A stretch of 64,000 nucleotides of DNA. It comes from an uncultured Clostridia bacterium. Its GTDB lineage: Bacteria; Bacillota; Clostridia; Christensenellales; Borkfalkiaceae. Location: contig CAKQKI010000001.1 in NCBI GenBank assembly GCA_934248055.1, positions 62,001 to 126,000 of the forward strand. Direction: 5' to 3'. The notes under the pieces were generated by a model, which made no database searches, had not been told where the DNA came from, and saw only the letters and a program-made list of their open reading frames with translations. Shown piece by piece: positions 52,809 through 62,900 of this stretch. A program made the translations under genes and the position numbers. How positions within the stretch are numbered: position 1 is the stretch's first letter; each line of letters starts with the position of its first letter.

Positions 52809-53498
52809 ATGACGATAAAACGTTTAAAAACGTTCGTTACGGCGCTTGCGCTTATACTGTGCGTGTTTACGACGGGAGTATTTATCTCGTGCGGTAAAAG
52901 CAACGATAAAAAAGCGCAACTTTCGGAGTTTAACGATCTGGAAATAAAATGTCCCGTTTATACGGAATTTTCCTTTGCTTCGTATCTCGTAACGCTCGAC
53001 GAAAACGGCAACCGATACGTCGGTACGGCAAAAGTATTCGACGAGAATAATCAGCCTGTGAACGTAGCGTTCAATCGGTTTGAAGTTGCTTCGATGCAGA
53101 AGTACACGATAATAATTTCCGTTAAAATTTCGCAAAAAGACGTGCGCACGAGAAAAATCGTCGTAATTGCGAAGGATACTTCCGTTCCGGTTATAACATT
53201 TTTAAGCGAATTGTACAGGGGCAAAGCGACAAAGGAGTATATCCTGCCCGAAGTAAAAGTCGAAAAAAGGGAAGGCGAAGAAATTTCCCCGATAATTTCG
53301 GTGGTTCTGGTCGACGGAGACGATATCGTTGAGCAAAGCGTTACAAACGGCAGATTTACTCCCGCCGCGGGCGGAAAATATCTTATGATAGTTACCGCAA
53401 CCGATTCTGACGGAATAACCGTAAAAGAAGAGAGAGAATTTTACGTCGACGAAGCGGAAAACTCTCCGAGAGATCCCGCAAGGGAAGATATTTATTGA
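52809..53498 (+). CDS. Lipoprotein with Ig-like (DUF5011-type) domains, function unknown
   Basis: A 229-residue lipoprotein: hydrophobic signal and FISC lipobox near residue 28, then about two Ig-like repeats (KYTIIISVKISQKD; GGKYLMIVTATDSDGITVK). The C-terminus ends SPRDPAREDIY, nearly the same as the DPVKDPSREDIY near the end of the next small protein. ATG 52809 follows AGGGGGGTGAAC; GTG 52800 is an alternative. It is likely surface-anchored and acts with the glycan system, role unknown. Confidence 0.62.
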   Translation: MTIKRLKTFVTALALILCVFTTGVFISCGKSNDKKAQLSEFNDLEIKCPVYTEFSFASYLVTLDENGNRYVGTAKVFDENNQPVNVAFNRFEVASMQKYTIIISVKISQKDVRTRKIVVIAKDTSVPVITFLSELYRGKATKEYILPEVKVEKREGEEISPIISVVLVDGDDIVEQSVTNGRFTPAAGGKYLMIVTATDSDGITVKEEREFYVDEAENSPRDPAREDIY

Positions 53499-53550
53499 AA
53501 CGCTGAACTTTTAAATTTATAATTTCACATAAAATAAGGAGGATATTATT

Positions 53551-53691
53551 ATGGAAATTAAAAAGAAGCAATATGGCAAGCCGATTATTCTGACGATACG
53601 GCAAAGCATGGGATTCGTTTTAACGAGTTCGGGCGAGGGTGATCCCGTCAAGGATCCGAGCAGAGAAGACATATATATGAAGGAGTTATAA
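53551..53691 (+). CDS. 46-residue small protein with shared DP-REDIY tail
   Basis: ATG 53551 lies behind a perfect AAGGAGG (53537-53543) and the frame runs to TAA 53691. The middle, KPIILTIRQSMG then FVLTSSGEGDP, resembles small Clostridial peptides of the pattern KPxxxxxxFxxxDVITTSG that often sit beside surface or carbohydrate genes. The tail DPVKDPSREDIYMKEL shares DP-REDIY with the end of the preceding lipoprotein. There is no signal peptide or membrane span. The ribosome binding site of the next gene (AAGGAG) lies inside its last codons. A peptide signal, chaperone or export substrate are all open. Confidence 0.66.
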   Translation: MEIKKKQYGKPIILTIRQSMGFVLTSSGEGDPVKDPSREDIYMKEL

Positions 53692-53695
53692 TAAT

Positions 53696-55768
53696 ATGAT
53701 TAAATCAAAAAAACTTAAATCTAATATAATAGTTGTATTGTTTACGCTAATCGTCGCTCTCGTTCTCGGCGCGGCAATTGTCGGTCGGCAACAGACAGCA
53801 TACGCAGAAACCGTTAATTTTAATCAGGTGGGAGCGTCTGTTCGTATGGGCGATCATAAGGGTATACGTTTCGCCGCTACCGTGGATAAAGTAAATAAAG
53901 ACTCGAAGTATTACGTTATGATAATACCCGAATCGTGGGTAAATACTTATAAACTTAACGAAAGCGGCAACGAAGATTATTACGACGTTTTGTATAAAGC
54001 GGGCAAGCGTTCCGAAATAGACGCCAAGGAAGGAGAAACCGTTTCCATGCTCGTAATGCAGAGCGAGCCTACGCTTCAAAAAAGCGGAGCGTATAAAGAC
54101 CTTTATCTTATCCGCGGCTCTATCGTAAATATAAAATACGATAACAGCAATACGAAGTTTTTCGGCGTTGCGTTCGAGCAAAAAGCAGACGGTACCCGCG
54201 TTTACGCCAACGGACAGCAGGAATATTCTTACAGAAACATAACGAACGTCGCAAGCGCCGCGCTTAACGACGCCGACGCGGATTACGGTGAAGAAAATAT
54301 AGCGTCGCTCAATAAAATGGTTAAAGACGCGTACAACGTTTCTCTCGGCAACAAAGAAAACGAGCAGGTTGATTTGCCGGAAATGTCGGTTCATTCCGAT
54401 ATCAATTTATCGGTTCAGAACGGCTCTACTTATCAGGCGACCGTTAAAAACATGCCCGACATCGGCATTAACGTGAAGTGGCGGCTTACAAAATCGGGTG
54501 CCGGCGAACTTTTATCTACTATTGACGAAAACGGCAAAATCACCGTTGCGGATCAGAATATAATTTGTTTCGGCTATGCAAAAGTTCTCGGAAACGAGAT
54601 AAAGTTTAGAGTTGATCCTACGGCAAAGCCCGCCGAAGGCGTGCTTGAAGATTTCGCTACTTCTTCCATGAGATATAATTTTGGACGTGGCGGCGTGGTT
54701 CGTGACGGTCAGGTTCCTTATACCGAAACGCTTAAAGATTTGACCGACGTGACTGCAAACGGAATTGCAGGTATTTACGTGAGCCGCAGCGCGAGCATAG
54801 ATAATAAAGACGCAACTTTCAGATTTGCTTTATCTTATGAAGATTTGAAAAAATCTTTGAATGGCGTTTCTTTCGTGACCGCAAGAATGATGGTAGGCAC
54901 TTATTACAGAAATTGCAAGATAAACGATTCGTTGACCCTTGTGTCACGTAACTACGATGGCGACAGCACCGAAAAAGGTCTTGTAAAATTTGTAGGAAGA
55001 GAATTTGCTGTGCCGCACAACACGTGGGTAGACCTTACCGTTACAAAGGCGGAATTCCTTAATTTCTTCAAAGGCGCGACCGAAGAAGAAAAACTGAACG
55101 ACTTTGCCGTTTCGGGCGCGAACAACGGAAAAGGCATTGCAGGATTTACGGTTTGCGAAAAATACACCATTAACGGATACCCATCCGACTGTGAAATGTT
55201 ATTTGACGCCGTTTATACCGATAAGGCAAACGTTGCTCCGCTTGAAAGCGCCGCAAGCGTAAGCCGCATAAACGTAAACGTTAAAGACGGAACTTATCTT
55301 GACAGCAAAACCGACACAAACGGCGTTACCGTAAACAACGTGATTTACGTGCAGGAATATCAGAATTACGGCGCAAAAATGAAATTTAACATGACTTGCG
55401 AAGAGTTGAAAAATATTACTTCGCTTACTTTTAAAGTTCTGCTTGAAGATCCTAAATCGGAAAAAACGTTTTACGTTCTTCGTTATAACAGAGGCGGCGG
55501 AACCGATGCAACAGGTCTTGTTCAGACTAGCGTTGATTGCGGCAAATGGGTTGAAATTACCTATACGAAAGAGCAACTTTGTCAAAAATTCCTTTATCCG
55601 TACGGCAACGGTACTCTGAACGAAAATTGCAGCGCAGACGGCGGATGGACGGATTTTTGTAACGCGTTCTGCACTACGGGTGATTTGACTCAATCTTTCT
55701 TAAGCGGCGTAAATGCAACTAATCCGCCGAAAATATACATTGCGGACGTAACTTTCAATTTCGCCTGA
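53696..55768 (+). CDS. Secreted multi-domain beta-sandwich protein, unknown function
   Basis: A 690-residue protein with a signal peptide (span about 11-31, likely cut after AYA near residue 38). Domain one (about 40-220) has a mixed pattern with VGASVRMGDHKGIRFAATV. An Ig-like segment follows (about 230-310). Two similar CBM-like domains (about 315-500 and 510-690) end the protein; each has a run such as TWVDLTVTKAEFLNFF or KWVEITYTKEQLCQKF. It has no lipobox, SLH or sortase signal, so it may be released or held by binding glycan. No catalytic motif seen. Confidence 0.6.
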   Translation: MIKSKKLKSNIIVVLFTLIVALVLGAAIVGRQQTAYAETVNFNQVGASVRMGDHKGIRFAATVDKVNKDSKYYVMIIPESWVNTYKLNESGNEDYYDVLYKAGKRSEIDAKEGETVSMLVMQSEPTLQKSGAYKDLYLIRGSIVNIKYDNSNTKFFGVAFEQKADGTRVYANGQQEYSYRNITNVASAALNDADADYGEENIASLNKMVKDAYNVSLGNKENEQVDLPEMSVHSDINLSVQNGSTYQATVKNMPDIGINVKWRLTKSGAGELLSTIDENGKITVADQNIICFGYAKVLGNEIKFRVDPTAKPAEGVLEDFATSSMRYNFGRGGVVRDGQVPYTETLKDLTDVTANGIAGIYVSRSASIDNKDATFRFALSYEDLKKSLNGVSFVTARMMVGTYYRNCKINDSLTLVSRNYDGDSTEKGLVKFVGREFAVPHNTWVDLTVTKAEFLNFFKGATEEEKLNDFAVSGANNGKGIAGFTVCEKYTINGYPSDCEMLFDAVYTDKANVAPLESAASVSRINVNVKDGTYLDSKTDTNGVTVNNVIYVQEYQNYGAKMKFNMTCEELKNITSLTFKVLLEDPKSEKTFYVLRYNRGGGTDATGLVQTSVDCGKWVEITYTKEQLCQKFLYPYGNGTLNENCSADGGWTDFCNAFCTTGDLTQSFLSGVNATNPPKIYIADVTFNFA

Positions 55769-55801
55769 GCATAATTAAAACTATATTTAAATATTAAGAT
55801 T

Positions 55802-55844
55802 TTGCGGCTTTCGATTGTTTAAAAATACTCTCTGAAAGCCGTAA
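55802..55844 (+). terminator. Hairpin between the secreted protein and GH28 genes
   Basis: TTGCGGCTTTC (55802-55812) pairs with GAAAGCCGTAA (55834-55844), one G-U pair, with a 21-base loop. There is no T-run, so it may be a processing or stability element that sets different mRNA levels for surface and cytoplasmic proteins. Confidence 0.5.
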
Positions 55845-55869
55845 AATTGATATTATAAGGAAAAATAAA

Positions 55870-57297
55870 ATGGAAAAAGTTAAAAACCGCCCGGATAAAA
55901 AAGTTTACAGGGCGACGGATTACGGCGCCGTTCCTGACGGAATTACTCTTAATACGGACGCGGTTCAGAAAGCGATAGATGCCTGCAGTGAAAACGGCGG
56001 CGGAAAAGTGGTTTTCGGTAAAGGCGAATACGTTCTTTCAACCGTTTTTCTCAAAAGCAACGTTGAAATATATATGGAAAGCGGCGCTACTATACTGGGC
56101 AGTACGGATTTTTACGACTATCAGCCCGATGAGAAAGTTGATTATCCGCTTTATCAGGACGCTTCTCATTCGTTTTTCAACTGCGCTTTGTTTGTGGGTA
56201 GAGAGTGCGAAAATATATCGATACACGGCGCGGGTGTAATAAATATGCGCAGCGTGTGGGATGAAGACGAAACGCGCAATATGGCGTACCGCGGCGCAAA
56301 ATGTATTTCTCTTAAACAATGTAAAAACGTTGCACTTTACGGATTTGCTCTTTTATACGCAACCGACCTTGCCATATATTTTGCAGGCTGTGAAAACGTT
56401 GAGATTTACGGCTTGAAAATAAGAACTTATATAGACGGGATTTCGCCCGATAACAGCAAAAACGTGAGAATTCACGATTGCGAGATTGAATCGGGCGACG
56501 ATTCTATCGTGCTGAAATCTTCTTATAATCTTAACAAAATAGATTATTGCGAAAATATAAGAATATGGAATTGTAAAATAAAAAGCCGCGCTTATTGCGT
56601 TAAATTAGGCACGGAATCAAACGGCGGCTTTAAAAACGTTTTCGTTGAAGATCTCGTGTTAACGGACACAAGAATTTGCGGGCTTGCGGTTGAAAGCGCG
56701 GACGGGGCGATTGTTGACAACGTTAACTTTAAAAACGTTAAAATGACTAACGTAAACGCTCCCGTGTTCGTGCATGTGGGCAGAAGAATGAGAGGTCCCG
56801 ACGGAAGGGAAATAGGTAAAATAAGTAACGTTACTTTTGAAAATATTTCTGCAAGCGGACCTTACGGGCCTTATGAAATCGTTCCTTGTTATTATCCTTA
56901 TTATAAAAACAACGACTGGTATCAGGATCCGAAAATTTATTCGGCGTGGTGGGGATTGCCGTGGATGGAAGTGCCTACCGAAACGTGGCAGTTCACGTCT
57001 AACGTGTGCGGATTAAAAGAATCCCCGCTTGAAAATATCACCTTTAAAAACGTGAATTTAGAGTTGACGGGCGGTGTTTCGGATTTCGAATCGGAAGTAC
57101 CCGAAAACGCTAACGATTATCCCGAAGTATTCGGCTACGGGCGGATTTTGCCTGCAAAAGGCATTTATTTTCGTTACGTTAACAATTTAGTTTTAGAAAA
57201 CGTAACCGTTAAAACTATCCGCCCCGATAAAAGAGAAGATTTTGTTTTTGAACAGGTTGAAAACATTAAAATAATAAACGATGCAGAAAATGAATAA
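55870..57297 (+). CDS. GH28-family glycoside hydrolase (polygalacturonase-like), cytoplasmic
   Basis: A 475-residue right-handed beta-helix enzyme. It starts with the family phrase ATDYGAVPDGITLNTDAVQKAI. The catalytic region reads YIDGISPDNSKN (D189, D194) and ESGDDSIVLKS (D210, D211), the equivalents of NTDG and DD in polygalacturonases; KLGTES follows. Inverting hydrolysis of galacturonic acid-containing chains is the family activity; some members act on rhamnogalacturonan. There is no signal peptide, so it should act on imported oligomers. Ribosome binding site AAGGAAAA. It overlaps the next gene by 17 bases. Confidence 0.88.
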   Translation: MEKVKNRPDKKVYRATDYGAVPDGITLNTDAVQKAIDACSENGGGKVVFGKGEYVLSTVFLKSNVEIYMESGATILGSTDFYDYQPDEKVDYPLYQDASHSFFNCALFVGRECENISIHGAGVINMRSVWDEDETRNMAYRGAKCISLKQCKNVALYGFALLYATDLAIYFAGCENVEIYGLKIRTYIDGISPDNSKNVRIHDCEIESGDDSIVLKSSYNLNKIDYCENIRIWNCKIKSRAYCVKLGTESNGGFKNVFVEDLVLTDTRICGLAVESADGAIVDNVNFKNVKMTNVNAPVFVHVGRRMRGPDGREIGKISNVTFENISASGPYGPYEIVPCYYPYYKNNDWYQDPKIYSAWWGLPWMEVPTETWQFTSNVCGLKESPLENITFKNVNLELTGGVSDFESEVPENANDYPEVFGYGRILPAKGIYFRYVNNLVLENVTVKTIRPDKREDFVFEQVENIKIINDAENE

Positions 57298-59143
57298 GAA
57301 TTACGAAGCAATAGCCGAAGAACTGTCGGCAGAACTCGGTAAAATAGACCTTGCAAACGTCGCGTTTGTAAAAGGCGACATTTTTTCGGTAGAAAGAAAA
57401 AACGATTTTGTTACGGTAACGTATCGCAAAAAAAGCGAAATTGCGCGCGCCTTTCTCGTTATGAAATCATACGAAGGCGAATTCAGAATCGAAGAACAGT
57501 CGGATTTCGATGAAATTTCGATTCTGGTCGATTGTTCGCGTAACGCCGTTAAAACCGTGGAAACGGTTAAAAAACTCATTAGGAATCTCGCCGCGCTCGG
57601 CTACGATTCGCTTATGTTGTATACGGAAGACACTTACGAAGTAGACAACGAACCCGTTTTCGGATACCTTCGCGGAAGATACAGTAAATCCGAAATGAAA
57701 GAGTTAGACGAATACGCGCGCTTGCTCGGAATCGAACTTATTCCGGCAATTCAGACCTTAGCGCACCTTAATCAACTTACAAGATATAAATACAGCGCGT
57801 TCAAATGTTTCGATTGCGAAGATATTTTGTTCGTCGGCGAAGAACGGACGTATCGGCTTATAGATAACATGTTAAAAACTTTATCCGAATGTTTTTCGTC
57901 ACGCAGAGTGCATATCGGTATGGATGAAGCATGGCTTTTGGGCAGGGGAAACTATCTTACTAAGCACGGGTATAAAGATCCTTTTGAAATAATACTCGGT
58001 CATTTATACAAGGTTTGCGCTTTAGCCGATAAATACGGTTTTCAACCTGTTATATGGAGCGATATGTTCTGGCGTTTATGCGAACACGACCCGACTTGTA
58101 AAGACGAAAAAGGTAAAATTATAATTTCCGAAAGAGTTTTGAAAAGAATTCCGCAAAATCTCGTTTTGTGCCACTGGGATTACGATAAACTTGAAGCCGA
58201 TAAATACGCCGAAAAATTAGAGATACATAAGCAATTCGAAAACCCCGTTTATTTTGCGGGAGGAACGGCGTGGGGCAATCGTGGAATTTTACCGCATTTG
58301 AGTTATTCGTTCCGGGTGTCGGGCGCGGCTATAGAAGAAGCGAAAAAGTTCAAAATAAAAACTTTAATCGAAACGGTGTGGGGAGATAACGGCGGCGAAT
58401 GTTCGTTGTTTGCGTTATTACCTGCTTTGGCGCATTATTCCTATACGGCGCGCGGGGCTTGCGAAGAAAGATTGAAAAACGAATTCGGAACTCTTACGGG
58501 GTATGATTTCGATGACTTTATTAAACTTGAATACGGTCAGACGTTTTGCGGAAAATTCACCGAAGATATATGCAACCCCGCAAAGTACGGCTTATATAAC
58601 GACGTGTTCACGGGATTTTTGGATACCGTTATAATACCTGAAGATAAAAAGTATTTCAAGAAAGCAAAATCTGCGGTTAAGCCGTTTCGAACCGTCGGAA
58701 AATATGCGGTTTTATTCGAAACTGCTTACAGGCTGAATGATTTATTAAGCATAAAGTATTCGTTGGGCGTTGAATTAAGAAAAGCGTATCTTGCGGGAGA
58801 CAGAGCAAAGTTGCAGGGTTTGGCTTTAACTCTTAAAGCGGCGATAGCAAAAACCGGAAAACTTACAGACGCTTACAGAAATCAATGGTACGCCGAAAAC
58901 AAACCGAACGGTTTTGAAATTCAGGAAATCAGGCTCGGGGGTTTGAAAGAACGCCTTAAAGGGTGCTTAAAACGTTTAACCGATTATCTTGACGGAAAAA
59001 TTCCGTCGTTATCCGAACTTGAAGAAAAACTTGTTCCCGAAGCGGTGCGCCGTGATAACCATAACGGCAGATGCGACGAGTTTTCTCACGAAGCGATAGC
59101 GAGCGTTAACGCTTTCGACGGGTTTACCGAAGTAGACGTTTAA
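57281..59143 (+). CDS. GH20-like beta-N-acetylhexosaminidase-family protein, cytoplasmic
   Basis: A 620-residue protein. An N-terminal alpha/beta domain (about 1-85) comes before a TIM barrel with YDSLMLYTEDTYEV, LIPAIQTLAHLNQ and the catalytic pair in VHIGMDEAWLLGRG (D215, E216), the GH20 H-x-G-x-D-E motif. The acetamido-binding Trp residues and the C-terminal helices (about 470-620) fit the family loosely. Exo-release of N-acetylglucosamine or galactosamine is the expected activity. No signal peptide. ATG 57281 or 57290 are both possible; neither has a good ribosome binding site, as expected for coupling to GH28. Confidence 0.8.
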   Translation: MQKMNKNYEAIAEELSAELGKIDLANVAFVKGDIFSVERKNDFVTVTYRKKSEIARAFLVMKSYEGEFRIEEQSDFDEISILVDCSRNAVKTVETVKKLIRNLAALGYDSLMLYTEDTYEVDNEPVFGYLRGRYSKSEMKELDEYARLLGIELIPAIQTLAHLNQLTRYKYSAFKCFDCEDILFVGEERTYRLIDNMLKTLSECFSSRRVHIGMDEAWLLGRGNYLTKHGYKDPFEIILGHLYKVCALADKYGFQPVIWSDMFWRLCEHDPTCKDEKGKIIISERVLKRIPQNLVLCHWDYDKLEADKYAEKLEIHKQFENPVYFAGGTAWGNRGILPHLSYSFRVSGAAIEEAKKFKIKTLIETVWGDNGGECSLFALLPALAHYSYTARGACEERLKNEFGTLTGYDFDDFIKLEYGQTFCGKFTEDICNPAKYGLYNDVFTGFLDTVIIPEDKKYFKKAKSAVKPFRTVGKYAVLFETAYRLNDLLSIKYSLGVELRKAYLAGDRAKLQGLALTLKAAIAKTGKLTDAYRNQWYAENKPNGFEIQEIRLGGLKERLKGCLKRLTDYLDGKIPSLSELEEKLVPEAVRRDNHNGRCDEFSHEAIASVNAFDGFTEVDV

Positions 59144-59169
59144 TTTAAAAAAAATAATAAAGGCGCATA

Positions 59170-59244
59170 ATGAGAGAAGCAATAGATTTTAACAAATCGT
59201 TGCTTTTTTATAAGGGAGATATAGACGAGAGTTTTCCCGCTTAA
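59170..59244 (+). pseudogene. Fragment of a GH2-type gene start
   Basis: ATG then 24 codons to TAA, with AAAGGCG upstream. The peptide has AIDFNKSLLFYKGDI, close to the usual N-terminus of GH2 sugar-binding domains (LNKxWxFxKGDI). The rest of the gene is missing; repeats follow. It seems a glycosidase gene was once next in the operon. Confidence 0.45.
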
Positions 59245-59270
59245 CAGGGTATACAGTCAAAAATAATTGA

Positions 59271-59333
59271 AGCCTTGCAAAAACGTCGCAAATTAAGCGC
59301 TTTTGCAAGGCTCATATTATTCTTGTCTGGCAT
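59271..59333. repeat. Inverted repeat plus short repeated element, copy 2
   Basis: AGCCTTGCAAAA (59271-59282) pairs with TTTTGCAAGGCT (59301-59312), a possible terminator. It runs on into TTATTCTTGTCTGGCAT (59317-59333), identical to 16684-16700. Weaker copies occur at 59401-59420 and 59531-59563. The 790-base gap 59144-59935 is made of such pieces. Confidence 0.6.
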
Positions 59334-59386
59334 AGAAAAACTACAAAACATAAAAAGCACAAGATTTGGTAGGTCTTGTGCTTTTT
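59332..59386 (+). terminator. Terminator, copy 2 of a duplicated sequence
   Basis: Same stem as 42094-42128 (AAAAAGCACAAGA with TCTTGTGCTTTTT and the same loop), preceded by the same ATAGAAAAACTA. The two copies are in direct orientation about 17.3 kb apart and bracket the glycan locus. Confidence 0.85.
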
Positions 59387-59837
59387 ATTTGTGACGGCTG
59401 TTATTATTCTTGCCCGTCATCTAACGTTTTTTAAAATTTTTATGTCTGTCTTTGTTTTATGAACGTCATACGAATTGCCCGAAATACGGCGCGATTTGCG
59501 GAAGAAAAATAAAAAATCTTACCGCGGCGTTTTTGCAAGGTTTTAATTATTTTTGTTCGGCACGCGTTTCGCAACGAAAAGACTTTGGGTATCAGAAGAG
59601 TAATTCACGTATGCGCTTTACGGTCAAAAAGGGGAAATAATCGTCGTTTTACACCAAAATATCAACGAAACTCAAGTAAAAATCGTTAAAAATCAACTGA
59701 TTTTGCGTGGAATTAAAATTCATACAAATAAATATTTTAACTGAATTCGTCTATAAAAAACAAACGCGGCGATTTTAAAAAAAATAAGATTTCTAAAAAA
59801 TGCAATAAGTTTTCCGCTATTATTCGGCGATTTATAA

Positions 59838-59846
59838 TGTTATAAT
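59838..59846 (+). promoter_or_regulatory. Extended -10 promoter of the SLH glycosidase gene
   Basis: TGTTATAAT (59838-59846), with a second TATAAT at 59833-59838. A GGGGATTT (59869-59876) and AATCCC (59917-59922) in the leader could pair around the ribosome binding site region (AAAAGGAAAA). No good -35 is seen. Confidence 0.5.
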
Positions 59847-59935
59847 TTAACAAAAATAAATAAGGATAGGGGATTTCATTAGTCATCATCAGTCATTTTG
59901 CGGTGATAACGAATTTAATCCCTAAAAGGAAAAAA

Positions 59936-62900
59936 ATGATAAAAACCGTCAAACGAACTTTAATATCGGTATTTGCAATGGCTTTTGTGATATTCGGCAG
60001 TCTTTCGCTGTCGGGTTTTATAGCGCGTGCAGAACTCGTTACCCCGAAGAAAGACGGTGCGCAAACGCTTGTAACCGTATACGATAACGGCGCGTTGGGT
60101 CCCGGGACGCAACTTGTCTGGGGAGCGGCTTATACGGACCTTAATTATAATAAAGATTCCGAAAATAAGAATAAGCATATAGGTCTTGATTGTACAAAAG
60201 TCGCCAACACCGAATTTTATGTAGATTTCGGCAAGGAATACAATATTTATACGGGCGAAGGTTTTTCGGATAAACCCCTTGAAGATTTTTATAAGAAAAC
60301 CGCGGTTGAGTTCTGGATAAAACTTAACAATCAGCCCGAAAGTTTTTTCAATATATATTTGTTTCAATCCCGCGGAGCGGAGTATGCTTCCGCTCCTGTA
60401 AACCAACGCTATATAAGGAGTAACGTACAACTTAAAGCATACGTTGACGTAAAAAAGATAGGCGAGTGGCAGTACGTGCAGATACCCCTGACTGCTTTTT
60501 CGTCTATGGGCGAATACGTAAACGAAATGGGCGTAAAAGTAACCGATACGCCCGTAGATTTATCAAAAGTACGCGCGATAGGCTTTGCGCACATGATTAT
60601 GAGTACGTCGACTAAGGTTAATCCCACCGTACAATACGATAAGATGCGTATAGTTTACGGCAATATGGACGACGCCAACCTGGGCGTAACCGTTATTCCC
60701 GCAAAGGACTTTACCGCTCGCAAAGAGAGCGCGACTTTTACCACGATAGATTTGCGTTCGTTTGCCACTTCGGGTTATTACGGCGGCAGCGGCGTAGGCT
60801 GGACAAATCAAGGTACGGACAACGAACTTACGGGTTTCGATCTGTACGGAAAGCAGGAGTTTTTCGGCGTTCCGTTCGATATGATCGTGCAGGAAGAAAA
60901 CAACAATAAATCGGTTATAGGTTTAAGAAGCGCAAAGAGTTCGACGAGCAGGCAGTTTGTCGAAAGCGTTACCATTCCCGTAAATCTTACCGTAGACGGC
61001 TTGTATATAATACACAACGCCGCGTGGGGAAACAACACTAAAAACGTTTCGCGGTACACCTGGATGTATGCCGACGGCACGAGCGAAGCGGTGGATATTT
61101 CAATAGGTAAACATATATACGAATGGTGGGGTTACGAAGAATCGGCGATAAACCCCATAATATGGAAAGGCTCCACTCCCGAAGCCACGAGTTTCGGCAA
61201 GGGAATAAGCCTTAATATGTTCGCGTTTGTAAATCCCGAACCCGTAAAAAAAGTAGCCAACCTTAAATGCGAAATAATTTCCGACGAAGCGGCTTGTATG
61301 ATAGTTGCGATTACCGCGGCTGATTTCGGCGGCAAGGGCTTGTTTATGGCGGAACGGGAAAATCCGTACAATCCCGATACGAGCGACTGGTATGCCTACG
61401 AACTTGCAGATCTCGAAGCGCTGATAGGAACTTCGCTTGACGTATCTTATCTTCTTGACGCGAGCGATCACGGAAAAGTACGGGCAAACGGCGACGATTT
61501 CGAGTTTGCCGACGGAACGAAAGCCAACTTCTGGGGCGTGAATATAAACGCGAATTCTTTGTTTCAAGATAAACAAAAGACGGATACTTTAATAAACGCG
61601 ATTGCCGCAGGCGGCTATAATCTTATAAGAATACTCGACTGGGACTCTTCTTATTATAATCCCAACATATTCGGCAACGCGGGCAACGGTAAAGACGTTT
61701 CGGCTGCTCAACTCGAACAGTTCAATTATCTTTGGGCTAAATGTAAAGAAAAAGGCATTTATATAGATTTCGTACTGCTCGGCGGCAGATACGCTACCGC
61801 GGACGTGGTAGACGGTAAACTTACCGACGACGAAGTAAACGATATTTCGCAAGGCTTCAAAATGGAAGTTTATATCGACGAACGCCTTAAAGAATCTACG
61901 AAAACGCTTTTAAAACAAGTTATAGGCGTTGTTAATCCCAAAACGGGTACTGCGCTCGCGCAGGACAGAGCGCTTGCCATACTCGAAATAAACAACGAAT
62001 CAAACCTGATGACTTTGTACGACGACGCCGCAAAGTATCAGTTTACGAGCGAAAAATACAAACTTATGGCGCAAAAGAAGTACGCCGAGTTTTTAACTAA
62101 AAAGTATAATCCCGACGGAAGTCTTAGCGTAACGGAAACGGAAAACGCTATAAAAGCCGCGTGGAAGGCAGACGGCAAAACGGGCTTCGACGCGAGAAAC
62201 GAAAGCCTTGCGAGCGCGACTATACAAATAAACGGCGACTTTTTAAGCAGTAAATATTCGCCGCAGCGTTGCGCCGACGGTTTCGAATTTTTCTACACGC
62301 TTATGAAAAACTTCTACGACGAAATGAGTAAATGGGCAAAAACGCCCGTTTCGGAAGGCGGACTCGGCGTAGAGTGTCCTATAGCGGGCGGAACGAATTT
62401 CGCAAACGACGATCGTTCTGATTTATTCCTTAACGCGCATTACGATTACGTCGCGCGACACACCTATCAGTCGCACCCCACAACGGGTACGGAATATCAG
62501 GTCGGCACGGCAGTTCCAAACGGCGGCAGTACGCTCGGAAGCGTAGGCGACAATACTTTTGCGGCGGCTGCGCAAAGAAAAGTAATGGGTATGCCGTATA
62601 TCGTAACCGAATCGCTCATAGCCGAACCGAATATCCACAGCGTGGAATTCAATCTTATCGCTTCGGCAATATATTCGTATCAGGGTTGGAGTCTTACGGC
62701 TTTCACCTATATGAATAAAAAACTCGACAATCGTATAAACCAGATAAACAACTCGTTTATAATAATGGATCACCCCGGCAGGTTTTCCACTATAACTTCC
62801 GCTTCGCTGCTGTATCAGAGAGCGGAAATAAGCAAAGCGCAAGTCGGTTATTACAGGGTTATCACCGTTGACGACGCCATGAACTATAAAGATCAGATTA

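Noticed and set aside
59452..59640. 62-codon plus-strand reading frame
   Set aside because: It runs through the repeat fragments and has no recognisable motif or ribosome binding site; it is an accident of decayed sequence.
59869..59935. Riboswitch in the leader of the SLH glycosidase gene
   Set aside because: There is weak pairing potential, but no match to a riboswitch consensus I know.
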